From Plasmodium brasilianum (lineage: Eukaryota > Apicomplexa > Aconoidasida > Haemosporida > Plasmodiidae), in assembly GCF_023973825.1 (NCBI RefSeq), contig NC_090123.1:913501-977500 (forward strand): DNA of 64,000 bases, given 5' to 3'. Within the stretch, counting starts at the first letter, position 1. Every line of letters begins with the position of its first letter. The notes beneath the pieces were generated by a model, which had not been told where the DNA came from, ran no database searches, and saw only the letters and a program-made list of their open reading frames with translations. This document shows, piece after piece, positions 43,936 through 55,741 of the stretch. The position numbers were made by a program, and so were the translations under genes.

Positions 43936-46710
43936 ATGAACGAAATAGAAACAATAATGAAAAACGACAATGACGGAAAAATAGAAGTTCTGACGGAGCA
44001 TTCAAAAAAAAAGAAATATTTAAATTCTTTGTACAGAGAAGATAATAGAACCCACACACAAACACAAGAGATATCCACCTGTCACTCACTATCAGATGGG
44101 AAAAAAACAAATGAACATATACTAAAAGAAAGCATAACTAAAATTTTACCCAAAGAAAAAACATATAACCAGATGGAAAAAATAAATGAACAGTCGGAGG
44201 GGGGAAATGCAGAACTCAGTCAATACACTTGTGCAAAGAAAACACAGAGCGAGAAACTAATGAACGAAAAAGTAAATGTAGATGCATCTACAGTTAATAT
44301 GCACACAGAGGAGCATATTATATATATAAACAAACAGAATGAACGGGAAAATAACAGCATTGATGGGTGCACCAAAATAGCTAAGTTGGTCGGTAAAGAG
44401 AAGAGTACGAACGATAAAAAGGATGGAAGCACGAATGTGCAATGCAAGAGCGGCAGCATAAATGCACAGTGCAAGAGCGGCAGCATGAATGCACAGTGCA
44501 AGAGCGGCAGCATGAATGCACAGTGCAAGAACGATAGCATGAATGTTAGTGGAAAAAGAGGATGCATAAATGTGAATGGCAAGGAAAGCGGCTTATATGA
44601 GGATTCACATATAACACACGAAACGAACAGCAGTAGGACTCCCCGAACTTACACAAAATATGTCGGAAAGAAAGAAGGAAAGGATACAGCGTTCGTTAAA
44701 CACAATAGGAACTGTAATATCCCATCGATGGCTAAGTCTACTAAGAGAGAGAATATACTAATACATAAGGACGAAAAAAAGAAAAAAAATCCGTATGAAA
44801 CGTCTAAGGAGAATAAACTAAACGTTTTAACAAAAAGGGTTAGGTGTCTAACTATTTTTGAAAATTCGAAAGATTTACCCAAAGAGAATAGTAACAAGAA
44901 CTACAGTAAGAATAACACATCAGAGCAACAAGATGATCCTAATTTGGATAAAGAAAAGAATAAGAAGAAGCATGTACTGTTACTCTTGACAAGAGATTTT
45001 AGAGTAAATGACAACTGGTCGGTTATATATGCATACGAAATAGCAAAAAAAAAAAGAAGTAATTTATTAGCATGTACATATATTAATAGAAAAGAACAGT
45101 TTACTCATAGATACATAGATATAAAACTAAAGGTGTTGAAACATTTAGAAGAAAATTTAAAAAAAGTAAATATTCCATTTTATGTCTTACCAATATATAT
45201 GATAGACGAGTTAATGGAATTTCTAAGAATACAACAAATTAACACGATCGTATGCGATTTTCATCCTTTAGAAGAACAAAAAAATTTTATACAAAATCTT
45301 TCCTATTTAGCAGTTAAAAAAAAAATTAAAGTTTTTCAAGTTGATTCTCATAATATCATTCCTTTATGGTTAACATCGAAAAATGAAGAATGCTCTGCAA
45401 GGACAATAAGACCTAAAATTCAAAATCTGCTACCTACTTTTCTAATCGAATATATAAATGTCGAATTTTTTGATCAGAATTTTATATTCCCTCAATCATT
45501 TGTTATAGATGATGTTATTAAAAAACTTACTGTTTTTAAATCATGTTCTGTGTTGCCAAATTTTGTATGTACAGAAAAAAAGGCACATGAAATTTTGGAC
45601 AACTTTTGCAAAAAAAAATTGGACAAATATAACGCGAAGAAAAATGACCCCAACAGTGACTCATACACCTTGCTCTTGCCATACATAAATTTTGGAATTC
45701 TATCTGCACAGAGGTATTTAGGAAGAAAAAGTGCTAATTGAGATGTTTGACCATTTGCTCATTTGATCATTTACACTTTTGTGTGCGTTAAATTTTACTT
45801 CCAATTGAGCTTGAAAAATGGAATGTATTTTTTTAATTTTTATTTTTATATTTTTGCATTTTTGCATTTTTGCATTTTTGCATTTTTTCATTTTTGCATT
45901 TTTGCATTTTTGCATTTTTGCATTTTTTCATTTTTCCATTTTTGCATTTTTCTTCTCTTTATTTTTCTTATCCCTCTCATGCGCAGGTGTGTGCTGGAGG
46001 TTAACAAATACGCATACAATTTTCCTTCGATAAATACGGTAAGCGGAAAGGAGTCTTTCAATGATGACATAATAATGAGAAAGGAGCTAGCTGACAATTA
46101 TTGTTATTACAATAAAAATTATGATAATTTTAATGGGGGAAAGGAATGGGCAAAAGAAAGTTTAAAAAAACATGATGCTGATAAAAGAGAACACCTATAC
46201 GATTACGACGATTTTAAAAATGCGAAGACACACAATGATATATGGAATTGTTGTCAATTACAATTAATTAATGAAGGAATAATTCATGAATTTTTAAAAA
46301 TGTACTGGGCAAAAAAAATTCTGAACTGGTCAGAAAATTCCAAAACTGCTCTAAAATATGCTATAAAATTAAACGAGGAATTTGCAATTGATGGAAAAAC
46401 GTCGAATGGATATGTTGCAATTATGTGGTCCATTATGGGTGTACATGACCAAAGTTGGAATGAAAGAACAGTATTTGGTAAAGTTCGATATATGAATTAT
46501 AATGGATGCAAAAGAAATTTTGATATTAACATGTATATGTCAAAATATCCAAAAGGGAAAGAAAACGCCTTAATTGTTCAGAAAATTCCAACCATGACAT
46601 TTACAAATTACATAAAAAAAAGGAAAAATAGCACTATTGTAACAAATACGGAGAAAACAAATGAAAAACAGAAGAAGAGAAGCTTAACGAGTGGTACACA
46701 TAAACATTAA
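43936..46710 (+). CDS. Deoxyribodipyrimidine photo-lyase, class II (2 exons)
   Basis: Exon 1 is 43936-45713, exon 2 is 45987-46710; they join as SAQ-R-CVLEVNK to give 833 residues. Class II CPD photolyases use FADH- and light to split cyclobutane pyrimidine dimers. The first 330 residues are a low-complexity extension with four copies of a nine-residue unit (CKSGSMNAQ). The antenna/alpha-beta domain starts at about 335 (HVLLLLTRDFRVNDNWSVIY). The FAD domain has the class II signatures NDPNSDSYTLLLPYINFGIL, RKELADNYCYYN, GGKEWAKESLKKHDADKREH, LYDYDDFKNAKTHNDIWNCC, MYWAKKILNWSENSKTALKY, SNGYVAIMWSIMGVHDQSWN and FGKVRYMNYNGCKRNFDI, all in the usual order. The Trp residues of MYWAKK and IWNCC, used in electron transfer in this class, are present, so it is probably active. 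Confidence 0.93.
45851..45953 (+). repeat. 9-bp TTTTTGCAT array in photolyase intron
   Basis: About eleven copies of TTTTTGCAT (two as TTTTTTCAT) occupy the single photolyase intron, ending about 33 bases before its acceptor. The minus strand reads as a Lys-Cys-Asn artefact. Confidence 0.92.
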
Positions 46711-47864
46711 AAAAGAAAAGAAAATGAAACTCTTATTCGATTCTTTTCCTGTCAATGAACAAATCCATTTTTTAAAAATTGTCAAAAGGAGGGGAGACAC
46801 GTTCTAAACGCGCGAACGGGAATGAATTAGAGAAATATACTTAAGCGTACATATACATGCCTGAAGCGTTTGCACGTGGTTATGTGTGTACGTACATGTA
46901 CATACGCAACGTTGGGGGATAAGTAGATAAGGCACTAACGTGAAGCATTTTATTCGCAAAATGGTTAACAATGTACTTTATATTTATTTATTCATTCATT
47001 CGTTCATTCGTTCATTCGTTCATTCGTTCATTCGTTCCTTCATTCGTTCATTCGTTCGTTCCTTCATTCGTCCATTCATTCGTCCATTCATTCGTTCCTT
47101 CATTCGTCCATTCATTCGTCCATTCATTCGTTCATTCATTCGTTCATTCATTCGTTCATTCATTCGTTCATTTTAAATATTTAGAAGGTGCCGTATCGAG
47201 TCCTCATATTTTATAATTTGCCTATTTAAAGATTCATTTCTTTTTTGTTTCTATGTTATTTTGGAAGAATGTAAATGATACGTATTAGTAATGTGTATAT
47301 GCACATATATGTTTGCACGTGCACACATAATAATTTTATACATTACAATTAGTTATGTCAACAATATTTTTTTAAAAGTACACGTTTATTGTACGTGATA
47401 AAGCAAATAAGCAAATTAAGCAGATATGATAACATACGAACAAACGAATAAACAAATTTACTAATATACAAATATACAAAAATACGAATAAACAAATATA
47501 TACATATATGTACATTTACACACCCATGCACTTATGCATAACAGACTAATTAAAATTTTGCTAAAAACAAAACAATGCTAATGCAAATCCCTCAATGAGA
47601 ACAAAAAAAAACAAAATATAAAACAAAATAAAAAACAAAATATAAAACAAAATAAAAAACAAAATAAAAAACAAAATATAAAACAAAATAAAAAACAAAA
47701 TATAAAACAAAATATAAAACAAAATAAAAAACAAAATATAAAACAAAATATAAAACAAAATAAAAAACAAAATATAAAACAAAATATAAAACAAAATAAA
47801 AAACAAAATATAAAATAATAAATAAAATAAAATATCAAAGATAGCCAAACAACGTAATTCTTCC
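46711..47864. other. Convergent gap with two satellites
   Basis: Between the photolyase (+) and TIM16 (-) stop codons. A TTCATTCG/TTCATTCATTCG array covers 46985-47174, and AAAACAAAATATA/AAAACAAAATAAA units cover about 47607-47817. Nothing codes convincingly. Confidence 0.7.
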
Positions 47865-49005
47865 TTATTGCAACTTCAAATGCTGAAGCAAAACTTCTTT
47901 TGCAACCTGCGCTTTTTTCTGTATATAAGCTGAACCATTGTATGGTCCGCTCTTTTCATTTAATTTGTTTAAAACAAGGTGCCTGTTATTTATTTCTTCT
48001 TTTAATGACTTCAATTCCTCTTTACTTAACTTTTTATATATTTTATTTTTGTCTAAATTCAATATATTTAAAGCTTCTTCAACGTTCATACAAGAGTTAT
48101 ACTTTTCTTTTATAAAGTGTGTGTTGTGTTTGTTCTTTATGATTTCTTTGTATGCCTGTAGAGGAGTGTGCACGAAGAGAAATATGTTCATGTAGGCTTC
48201 CATATAAACCCACGAAAATACATAAGGGTGTACATATATACACATATATATAAATATATATATGTATATACACACACATAGGGACATACATAGATAAATA
48301 TGCACATGTACATGCGTTTCATGCATATAATGTGTAAAGATCAAATCAGTAAGAAAAACAAATACAACTATGCTTAACATGTTTTTGTACACGTGTTCAT
48401 TCACTCTAAACTAAGAGCATAAGACAAGCACTTATTCATAACAATGTAAATATACGTTTCAACAAAAAAATATGCGATTTCACGTTTTAACGCATGTCCC
48501 ACAATTGACGCGCGTGTATGTATGTATGTATGTATATGTGTATGTATGTATGTATATGTGTATGTATGTATGTATATGTGTATGTATGTATGTATGTATG
48601 TATATGTGTATGCATGTATGTATGTATATGTGTATGCATGTATGTATGTATGTATATGTGTATGTATGTATAATACGTTACATATTAGGTAGAGCGTGTA
48701 TTGACAGTGCAACATACTCAAATAGGACACAAATCATAAACTTTTATGTATTAGCAAGTTAGATGGAAAATAGGCTGAAAGATAGTTTTTTTTTTTTTTT
48801 TTTTTTTGTTATTCTTTAGATAGTACGTATGTATGCATGCACGTAAGCACAAATTTTTATACATTCATGTACAAACATATGTACATGCATATGTACACAT
48901 TAGCAAACTCCAAAGTATTACTTGTATGAACGCTTTGCCCAATGCTGTAGATGTTATAATCAAAAACTGAAAAACAAATTGACTTAGTGGTCTAAAGGGT
49001 AACAT
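47865..49005 (-). CDS. TIM16: TIM16/PAM16, mitochondrial import motor subunit (2 exons)
   Basis: Exon 1 is 49005-48922, exon 2 is 48155-47865; donor GTAATA and acceptor CTACAG join in phase 0 to 124 residues, the usual length. TIM16 is a J-like protein that binds TIM14/PAM18 at the inner membrane and controls mtHsp70 activity during import. Exon 1 has the typical N-terminus (MLPFRPLSQFVFQFLIITST, ALGKAFIQ) and exon 2 the degenerate J domain (MNVEEALNILNLDKNKIYKK) and the signature GSAYIQKKAQVAKEVLLQHL (compare GSFYLQSKVxRAKE in other species). The HPD motif of true J proteins is absent, as expected. The 766-base intron is bulky and carries (TATG)n repeats. Confidence 0.9.
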
Positions 49006-49300
49006 TTTTAATTTCCCCAAATTAAAAGAATATTTAACTATAAGAAAGAATTTACTCTATTCTTTAAAAAAAAAAAAAAAAAAAAATTTGACTTCTATCA
49101 TTTGATACATATAATAATAATAAATATTGCCATTATTAAAAATATTCATTTGAAAGGAAAAAAGCTGTAACATATAAAGTTGAAGGAAAAAAAAAAAAAA
49201 ATTAAATTACAAAAAGGGCTACAATATAAAATAGCCAACTCGTGTTTTATGAATTGTAAAAAGTAACAGCATAAATATACATACCATATATAAGTGTACG

Positions 49301-49338
<38 letters not shown>

Positions 49339-50132
49339 TGTACAAATGTATGTATATATGTATGTATACATGTACGTATATATGTATGTATATATGTTTG
49401 TATATATGTATGTATTATGGTATATATTTTTCTTTTGCCATTTCTCCTTTAATAGAGGTTCAGCTAAAATGAAATGTTCACTCAGTATGTCGTAGTGTTA
49501 TGTTATGCTATTTTATTTACTTCTATTTTTATTTATATTTATATTTTTATTTCTATGTTAATTTCTATTTTTGTTTTTCAATTTAAGCAAAAATGTTATT
49601 CGGCTTTCTTTCGTTTAATAGAATAAAAAAAATAAAAAAGAAAAGAAAACACTGACGTTCAACTTTTTTTTTTTTTTTTTTTTTTTGTCAAAAATAACGT
49701 ACATAATTGTGAATTATGGAAAGTTGTTAATTTGTTGTTCGTAGTGAATGTATGCTGCGCACAGCTTTTTTTACTCTTTTTTTGCTCTTTTTTTTTTTCT
49801 TTTTTTTCTTTAATTTTTCTTTTCAATTTTCTTATTTTTTCTTCTCATTTTTTTTCTTTTTTCTTCTCATTTTTTTTCTTTTTTCTTCTCATTTTTTTTC
49901 TTTTTTCTTCTCATTTTTTTTCTTTTTTCTTCTTATTTTTCTTCAATTTTTTCCTTTTTCATCTTTTTTTTTTTTTTTTTGTTCCCTCTACGATTTTTTT
50001 TGTTGTTTTTTCTTTCGAAACGGTCTTCCTTCTTTCGTTCTTTTTCTTTTTCTTTTTCTTTTTCTCATTCTCTTTCTCTTTTTCTTTTTCTTTTTTTTTT
50101 TTTTTTTTTTTTTTTTAGAAGTGGAAAATATA
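49006..50132. other. Divergent region TIM16/EngB with poly-T leader
   Basis: Upstream region of TIM16 (-) and the EngB-type GTPase (+). A TA microsatellite lies at 49306-49335, A/T runs at 49067-49087 and 49663-49686, and a T/C tract at 49773-50117. The tract is in frame with the GTPase start, so a frame from ATG 49752 (MLRTAFFTLF then poly-Phe) runs into it; I regard it as untranslated or intronic. Confidence 0.5.
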
Positions 50133-50767
50133 ATGATAAGTAAATCGAAATTGTTGCTCTTCAAAAATAAGCTGGCTTCAGGAGGTGCTTAACGAAAAAA
50201 GGAAAAACTCATTAACGTATGCATGTGTACATAAATGTACTTGTATGTATATATGTGTATATGTATATATATTTATGTGCGCGTCTATATGAGTACATGA
50301 GTATGTAAGCAACTACCCGAATTGTAGTAAAACGGCTATATGAGTAAAATTATTGGTGTAACGAATATGTTTCCTTTTTGCGGAAGGGTAACAACAATAA
50401 GAAGGGGCATACGTTCTTTATAATTCTATGCACTTGAATAAGGAGTTTATTGCACTCGTACAACTGTATTAAAGAAAACATAGCGCAGTTAATGTATACG
50501 CGATCGTGATTATCTTCTTGTTACATGTACATATGTGCACACTGCATAATTGTACACTGCATAATTGCACACTGCATAATTGCATACTACATGGGCGCGT
50601 ACTACATATGATGTTCTTCCATTCTTTTCCACTTAATGTAGGCACAGTAACACCTTATCTAGCCAAACCCTTTCTTAACATAAATTTTTTAAACGCCGAG
50701 GAAAGACCCTTCTGGTTGAGTGACAAAAATGTACCCTTGTGCATATATATGCATATATGTATATATG

Positions 50768-50811
<44 letters not shown>

Positions 50812-51497
50812 TATATACCTATGATGTGTGCGAAATTTCTAAAATGAGTTTAATGTCCCACAACTTTAAAATGCACTATTTTTAATTTTACAATTTTGTA
50901 ATAAAAGACTCATAATAATTTATGTCAAAACTAAAAATATGACAATTTTTTTTTTGTTTTTTCTTTTTTTTTTTTCCCCCAAAATTCAGTGCATACATAA
51001 GTACGTAATTAAATAAATACATGCACATGTTCATAACATTTTTTCTGCAGGTCGAAAAAGGTCATTTAATTTTTAGTTCAAAAATTATTGCATACCCTGT
51101 TTATGTAGCCCAAACAATTCACAAATACAATCCCTCCAACATCCCGCAAGTACATTTTTGCAAAAAAATGAAACAGAGCAAAAAGAAGCAAAACAAAACA
51201 CACTAAAAAAAGGAGAATATATATTTTTCGCTAGAAAAATAAATAAATAACATATGAACAATATGAACAATATGAACAATATGAACAATATGAACAATAT
51301 GAACAACATGAACAATATGAACGAATGAACAAATGATCAAATGGATATTATGAACAATGTGTTCCTTTTTTTTTTTTTAAAATAAAACATAGATTGCCAT
51401 ATTTGGGAGATCCAACGTGGGCAAATCGAGCCTAATAAATGCTCTCCTCAATTATAGGGATGTTGCTCAGGCGTCTAAAACACCAGTAATGTTCATT

Positions 51498-51533
<36 letters not shown>

Positions 51534-52555
51534 TATATCTTTGCGTTTCCTTTGTAAACACATTTCATTGTATATGCTGTGCAAAGTTACCGCCGACATT
51601 CTTTCTGCATATAAATGCCCATCCAGCGGAGATATAAAAATGAATAAGTGTGTCTATAGGTGTATGAATATGTGTATGTGTACGTGTATATGTACGTGTA
51701 TATGTACGTGTACGTGTATGTGTATGTATACGTGTATGTATATGTATATTTTTTTATTCAATTTTTTATTGCCATACGCAGGGCAGAACGAGGCACCTGT
51801 TCGTCTTCAACTTGATGAGTTACCTTTCTATTGTTGATCTGCCTGGTTACGGGTACGCACAGGTGTCGAAAGAATTACGAAATAATTGGTCCATATTAAT
51901 AGAAGAGTATTTAAATAAAGCAAAAAATTTAAAACGTGCTTTATGTTTAATCGAGTGTACAGAATTGTTTACTCCACATGATTTTGTTTTATTAGATATG
52001 CTAATAACAAAAAGAATTCCATTTCAAATAATAATTACCAAGATTGACAAACTAAAAGTAAACAATACCGTTGAGCTATTTGACGATATAACTCATATGA
52101 GAAAACATCGCTTCACTTGAGCAGTACATAACCCTTTGTGTATTATATGCACACACGTGTGTGCGGATGTTTGTGTGGGTACATGTGCATATATGCATTA
52201 TTACGTATATACGTATATTTGTATGCATGTTCATGCGAATGGAGAAGGCCGTGCATGTTATCCGTCCCCTTTTGTTATTTTGCAGGCACACGAGTTGCAT
52301 AATATAATGATTAAAGTCCTTTCCATCATTGAAAATTATAAAAAAAAAGTAAAAGTATTTAATGAGAGTAGTAGTAATAAAAAGGGTACTACTCATATAA
52401 AGAAAGAAACGTATGAATTCAATATAAATGAATACTTGTTCAACGTTTCTAGTTTGAAGCATTTCGGCATTCAGGAGCTACGCGCAAATTTGAGTATAAT
52501 AGCCATGGATAGCTTAAACGAGAGGAATAGAAGAAATAACGAAGTGATGAAGTGA
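50133..52555 (+). CDS. EngB/YihA-type GTP-binding protein (6 exons)
   Basis: Exons 50133-50184, 50642-50730, 51051-51149, 51393-51485, 51782-52057 and 52286-52555 join in frame to 292 residues. EngB GTPases help assemble the large ribosomal subunit in bacteria and organelles. Motifs: G1 IFGRSNVGKSSLI, G2 region KTPGRTRHLFVFN, G3 IVDLPGYGYAQV, G4 ITKIDKLK and G5 NVSSLKHFGIQELR. The order and spacing match the family. The N-terminal 100 residues (MISKSKLLLFKNKLASGGTV...) may be an organelle leader; given the bacterial-type family, apicoplast or mitochondrion is likely. The first exon is the least certain: a T-rich tract and AG at 50118 could mean that an earlier exon adds one more base. Donor 1 (GGAG/GTGCTT) is weak, the others are good. 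Confidence 0.88.
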
Positions 52556-54063
52556 ATGAATGGACGTGTTCACTACTTGACGAATAGCGTTGTCGTATCA
52601 ATTAAATTAAACAAAAGTTATACGCAAGATAAACACACGGCACACGTGGGTTTTGTATATGTAAATTAGCCCTCTATATATATTATGCACATAGGTGTAT
52701 GTATGGTATTTAAAAAAAAAAAAAAAAAAAAATTAAGGTGAACTTTGACAGCTGTGTATCCTATATATTGGGTAACCCATCTACATTTTTTATTTTTTCG
52801 TTTAATGTTTTAATCCCGTTCAACGGGTTTTAACAGAATTTGAGTATACGTTATTCTTTTGTTTGTTCTCTTGCATATGCATTTGTTTACGTGCTTGTTT
52901 AAGTGATTGACTTTTTTTTTTTTTTTTTTTTTAACTCATAAGCATAATTACCTTTATATCAATTAGTTTGTTAATTTGTCAACTTGTTAATTTGTCAACT
53001 TGTTAATTTTTATTTGTTAATATTTTAATTTTCAATTTTAATTTTTAAAATTTCATTTGTTAATTATTAATTTTCAATTTTTGAGTTAACCCCGCTGACG
53101 TTCTTTTTCTTGCAAAGAGCACAGCCACCACTTTGGGGAAAAATCATTCCTTTCCTGCATACACTGATTTATATAATTAACGGTTTAATGCACGTTAAGT
53201 GAAAGTAGGTTAAGAGAGTTCATGTTCCTACATAGTACTTTTTTTAAAGAAAGGGGCCGGCTATATTTTGCATATGTATGCGTTTATATATATATATATA
53301 TATATATATACGGTGTGTATAATATATATACTGTACGATCGTATTGTATGTGTTATATATATATGTACTTTTTTTTTTTTTTTTTTATTAGCTATCGAGA
53401 ATGTATAGATATGCAAATTATTATTTTATTTTATTTTTTTTTTTTTATAACGTTTCTATGAGCTACATTTTCAGGTCAGCTGATTGGTGGTTGGTCAAGT
53501 GAAAATAATTATTGAAGTTATGCTTTTTTTCCTACTGAGCTTTGCATTTTTTTCAGGTTATATTTTACTTATGATTTTATTTTAACACGTCATTTTGTTT
53601 AACATTTTGTCAAGTTATATTTCACTGATCATTTTGCCACATCATTTCGCTTCGCGTTTCACTTTTTGTTTCACTCCTCCTTTGTTTTTATTCCATTTAG
53701 CAAATTAAAAGCAGTAGTTTAAAAAAAAAATATATATATTATCCCTCCTCCCTTTGAATAATAAAACAAAACAAACAATATTTACGAGTAGTATTCTCAT
53801 CATTCGTGCATATATAACACTTACCGATCAGAGACTATATATCTTTTGCATGCCTTTTTGCGGACGCTGCAAATATTATTTATTTAAATCGAGTACAAGT
53901 AATTCCAGGCATTTTAAAAAAATCGCATAAATCGTGCAAATCGTACAAATCGTACAAATCGTACAAATCGTACAAATCGTACAAATCGTACAAATCGTGC
54001 AAATCGTACAAATCGTACAAATCCTATTTTTTAAGTTTTTAATTTTTTTTCATTTTTGAAAAG
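52556..54063. other. PNP upstream region
   Basis: Between EngB-type GTPase and PNP, both on plus. A/T runs, TTGTTAATTTGTCAAC-type repeats (52970-53060), and a 9-bp AAATCGTAC array (53921-54024) ending 40 bases before the PNP start codon, probably in the 5' leader. No gene is seen. Confidence 0.6.
53921..54024 (+). repeat. 9-bp AAATCGTAC array in PNP leader
   Basis: About eleven copies of AAATCGTAC or AAATCGTGC lie just upstream of the PNP start codon. If transcribed they form an unstructured, regularly spaced tract of the 5' leader. Confidence 0.9.
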
Positions 54064-54798
54064 ATGAGTGAACCACAGAGGCATATAAAATTAACAAAGG
54101 AACAAACGACCCCCATTGTTTTAGTAGTAGGTGATCCAGGTCGAGTTGACAAAGTAAAATTATTATGTGATTCATATATTGATTTGGCATATAATAGAGA
54201 GTATAAAAGTTGTGAATGTCATTATAAAGGTCAGAAGTTTTTATGTGTAAGTCATGGAGTTGGATCAGCAGGTTGTGCAATATGTTTTGAAGAATTAATG
54301 AATAATGGAGCAAAAGTAATAATACGTGCAGGTTCTTGTGGTTCACTTCAACCTGGTTTAATGAAAAGAGGTGATATATGTATATGTAATGCTGCTGTAA
54401 GAGAAGATAGAGTTTCTCATTTATTAATATATTCTGATTTCCCAGCTGTTGCTGATTATGAAGTATATGCCACGTTAAATAAGTGCGCACAAGAATTGAA
54501 TGTACCTGTATTCAATGGTATTAGCCTTTCATCAGACTTATATTATCCACATAAGATTATTCCAACAAGACTAGAAGATTATTCTAAGGCAAATGTGGCT
54601 GTTGTAGAAATGGAGGTTGCTACTCTCATGGTTATGGGTACATTAAGAAAAGTAAAAACAGGTGGAATCTTCATTGTTGATGGTTGTCCTTTAAAATGGG
54701 ATGAAGGAGATTTTGACAACAATTTAGTACCCGATAGGTTAGAAAATATGATTAAAATTTCTCTTAATGCGTGTGCACAATTGGCCAAAAAATATTAG
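54064..54798 (+). CDS. PNP: Purine nucleoside phosphorylase
   Basis: A single exon of 244 residues. PNP converts inosine (and methylthioinosine in Plasmodium) plus phosphate to hypoxanthine and ribose-1-phosphate, feeding purine salvage, which the parasite depends on. Active-site residues fall at the family positions: His7, Arg45 (NREYK), Arg88 (IIRAGSCGSL), Tyr160, Glu182-Met183-Glu184 (VVEMEV) and the catalytic Asp206 (IVDGCP). Phosphate-site motif VVGDPGRVDK is near residue 21. It belongs to the hexameric NP-I family related to uridine phosphorylase. The sequence is nearer to the vivax branch than to P. falciparum (for example DEGDFDNNLVPDRLENMIKI). The gene is less AT-biased and has no low-complexity insertion. 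Confidence 0.97.
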   Translation: MSEPQRHIKLTKEQTTPIVLVVGDPGRVDKVKLLCDSYIDLAYNREYKSCECHYKGQKFLCVSHGVGSAGCAICFEELMNNGAKVIIRAGSCGSLQPGLMKRGDICICNAAVREDRVSHLLIYSDFPAVADYEVYATLNKCAQELNVPVFNGISLSSDLYYPHKIIPTRLEDYSKANVAVVEMEVATLMVMGTLRKVKTGGIFIVDGCPLKWDEGDFDNNLVPDRLENMIKISLNACAQLAKKY

Positions 54799-54878
54799 GA
54801 CGGAGGGTGTAGTTACTTGAGCTACGTTTATCAGTTTAGAGGAAGAATGAGTGCAAATATTTGTATGCTTTAATATGT

Positions 54879-55128
54879 GCATGTGTGAATATCTCTACCG
54901 TGTTAATACTTGTGCATGTGTGAATATCTCTACCGTGTTAATACTTGTGCATGTGTGAATATCTCTACCGTGTTAATACTTGTGCATGTGTGAATATCTC
55001 TACCGTGTTAATACTTGTGCATGTGTGAATATCTCTACCGTGTTAATACTTGTGCATGTGTGAATATCTCTACCGTGTTAATACTTGTGCATGTGTGAAT
55101 ATCTATACCGTGTTAATACTTGTGCATA
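54879..55128 (+). repeat. 35-bp minisatellite downstream of PNP
   Basis: Seven tandem copies of a 35-base unit (core GAATATCTCTACCGTGTTAA) start about 80 bases after the PNP stop. Six copies are identical; the last has CTATACC. The near-perfect identity suggests recent expansion or gene-conversion homogenisation. It is probably in the PNP 3' untranslated region. Confidence 0.95.
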
Positions 55129-55741
55129 TGTGCACACTGGGAGATATAGAAGCGAAACATGAGCTCTTCATAACCCCCATACATTTAGCTATTTTTTTTT
55201 TTTTTTTCTTTTCACATAATATGCACCTATTACTCCACTCCCACCTCACCACTCCATGGAGGGGGAAATTCCAGCGTATTTATAGTTTTATAACACATAT
55301 CATGTATATACGCATATGTGCATATATAAATGCGCATGGGCATTTTAGCACGTATTTATGCTTGAACATACATGCGTACGTATATTTTAGCACGTATTTA
55401 CGCTTGAACATACATGTTCTGCACCAAGGATGACGTGGTCCAGTCAGCAGTGCTTGAATAAGAAGCACTTACTGTCTTTGCATTAGAGTTATATATACCC
55501 TTACACAATAGTTCAAACTTTTAAAATTTTTAATTAAAATTCGTTCTGCGGTAACATACACCAAATTATAATTTTTAAATAAATATATAGGAATAGACAT
55601 TTTGAATAGGCATTTTGAATAGTCAATTTGAATAGTCAATTTGAATATACATTTTAACCATAAGGCATATTATAAATGGTATTATACAAAATAAAAAAAA
55701 AAAAAAAAAAATCCAATGTCCGTGTTAAAACAAAAGCCGGT
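55129..55741. other. Convergent gap PNP / CPSF160-like
   Basis: T run at 55194-55207, GCACGTATTTA(T/C)GCTTGAACATACATG near-duplicate at 55348-55409, and short GAATAGACATTTT repeats near 55590-55650. No gene is seen. Confidence 0.6.

Noticed and set aside
49732..50192. Poly-Phe frames upstream of the EngB-type gene
   Set aside because: T/C tract translation; only the last part is real exon.
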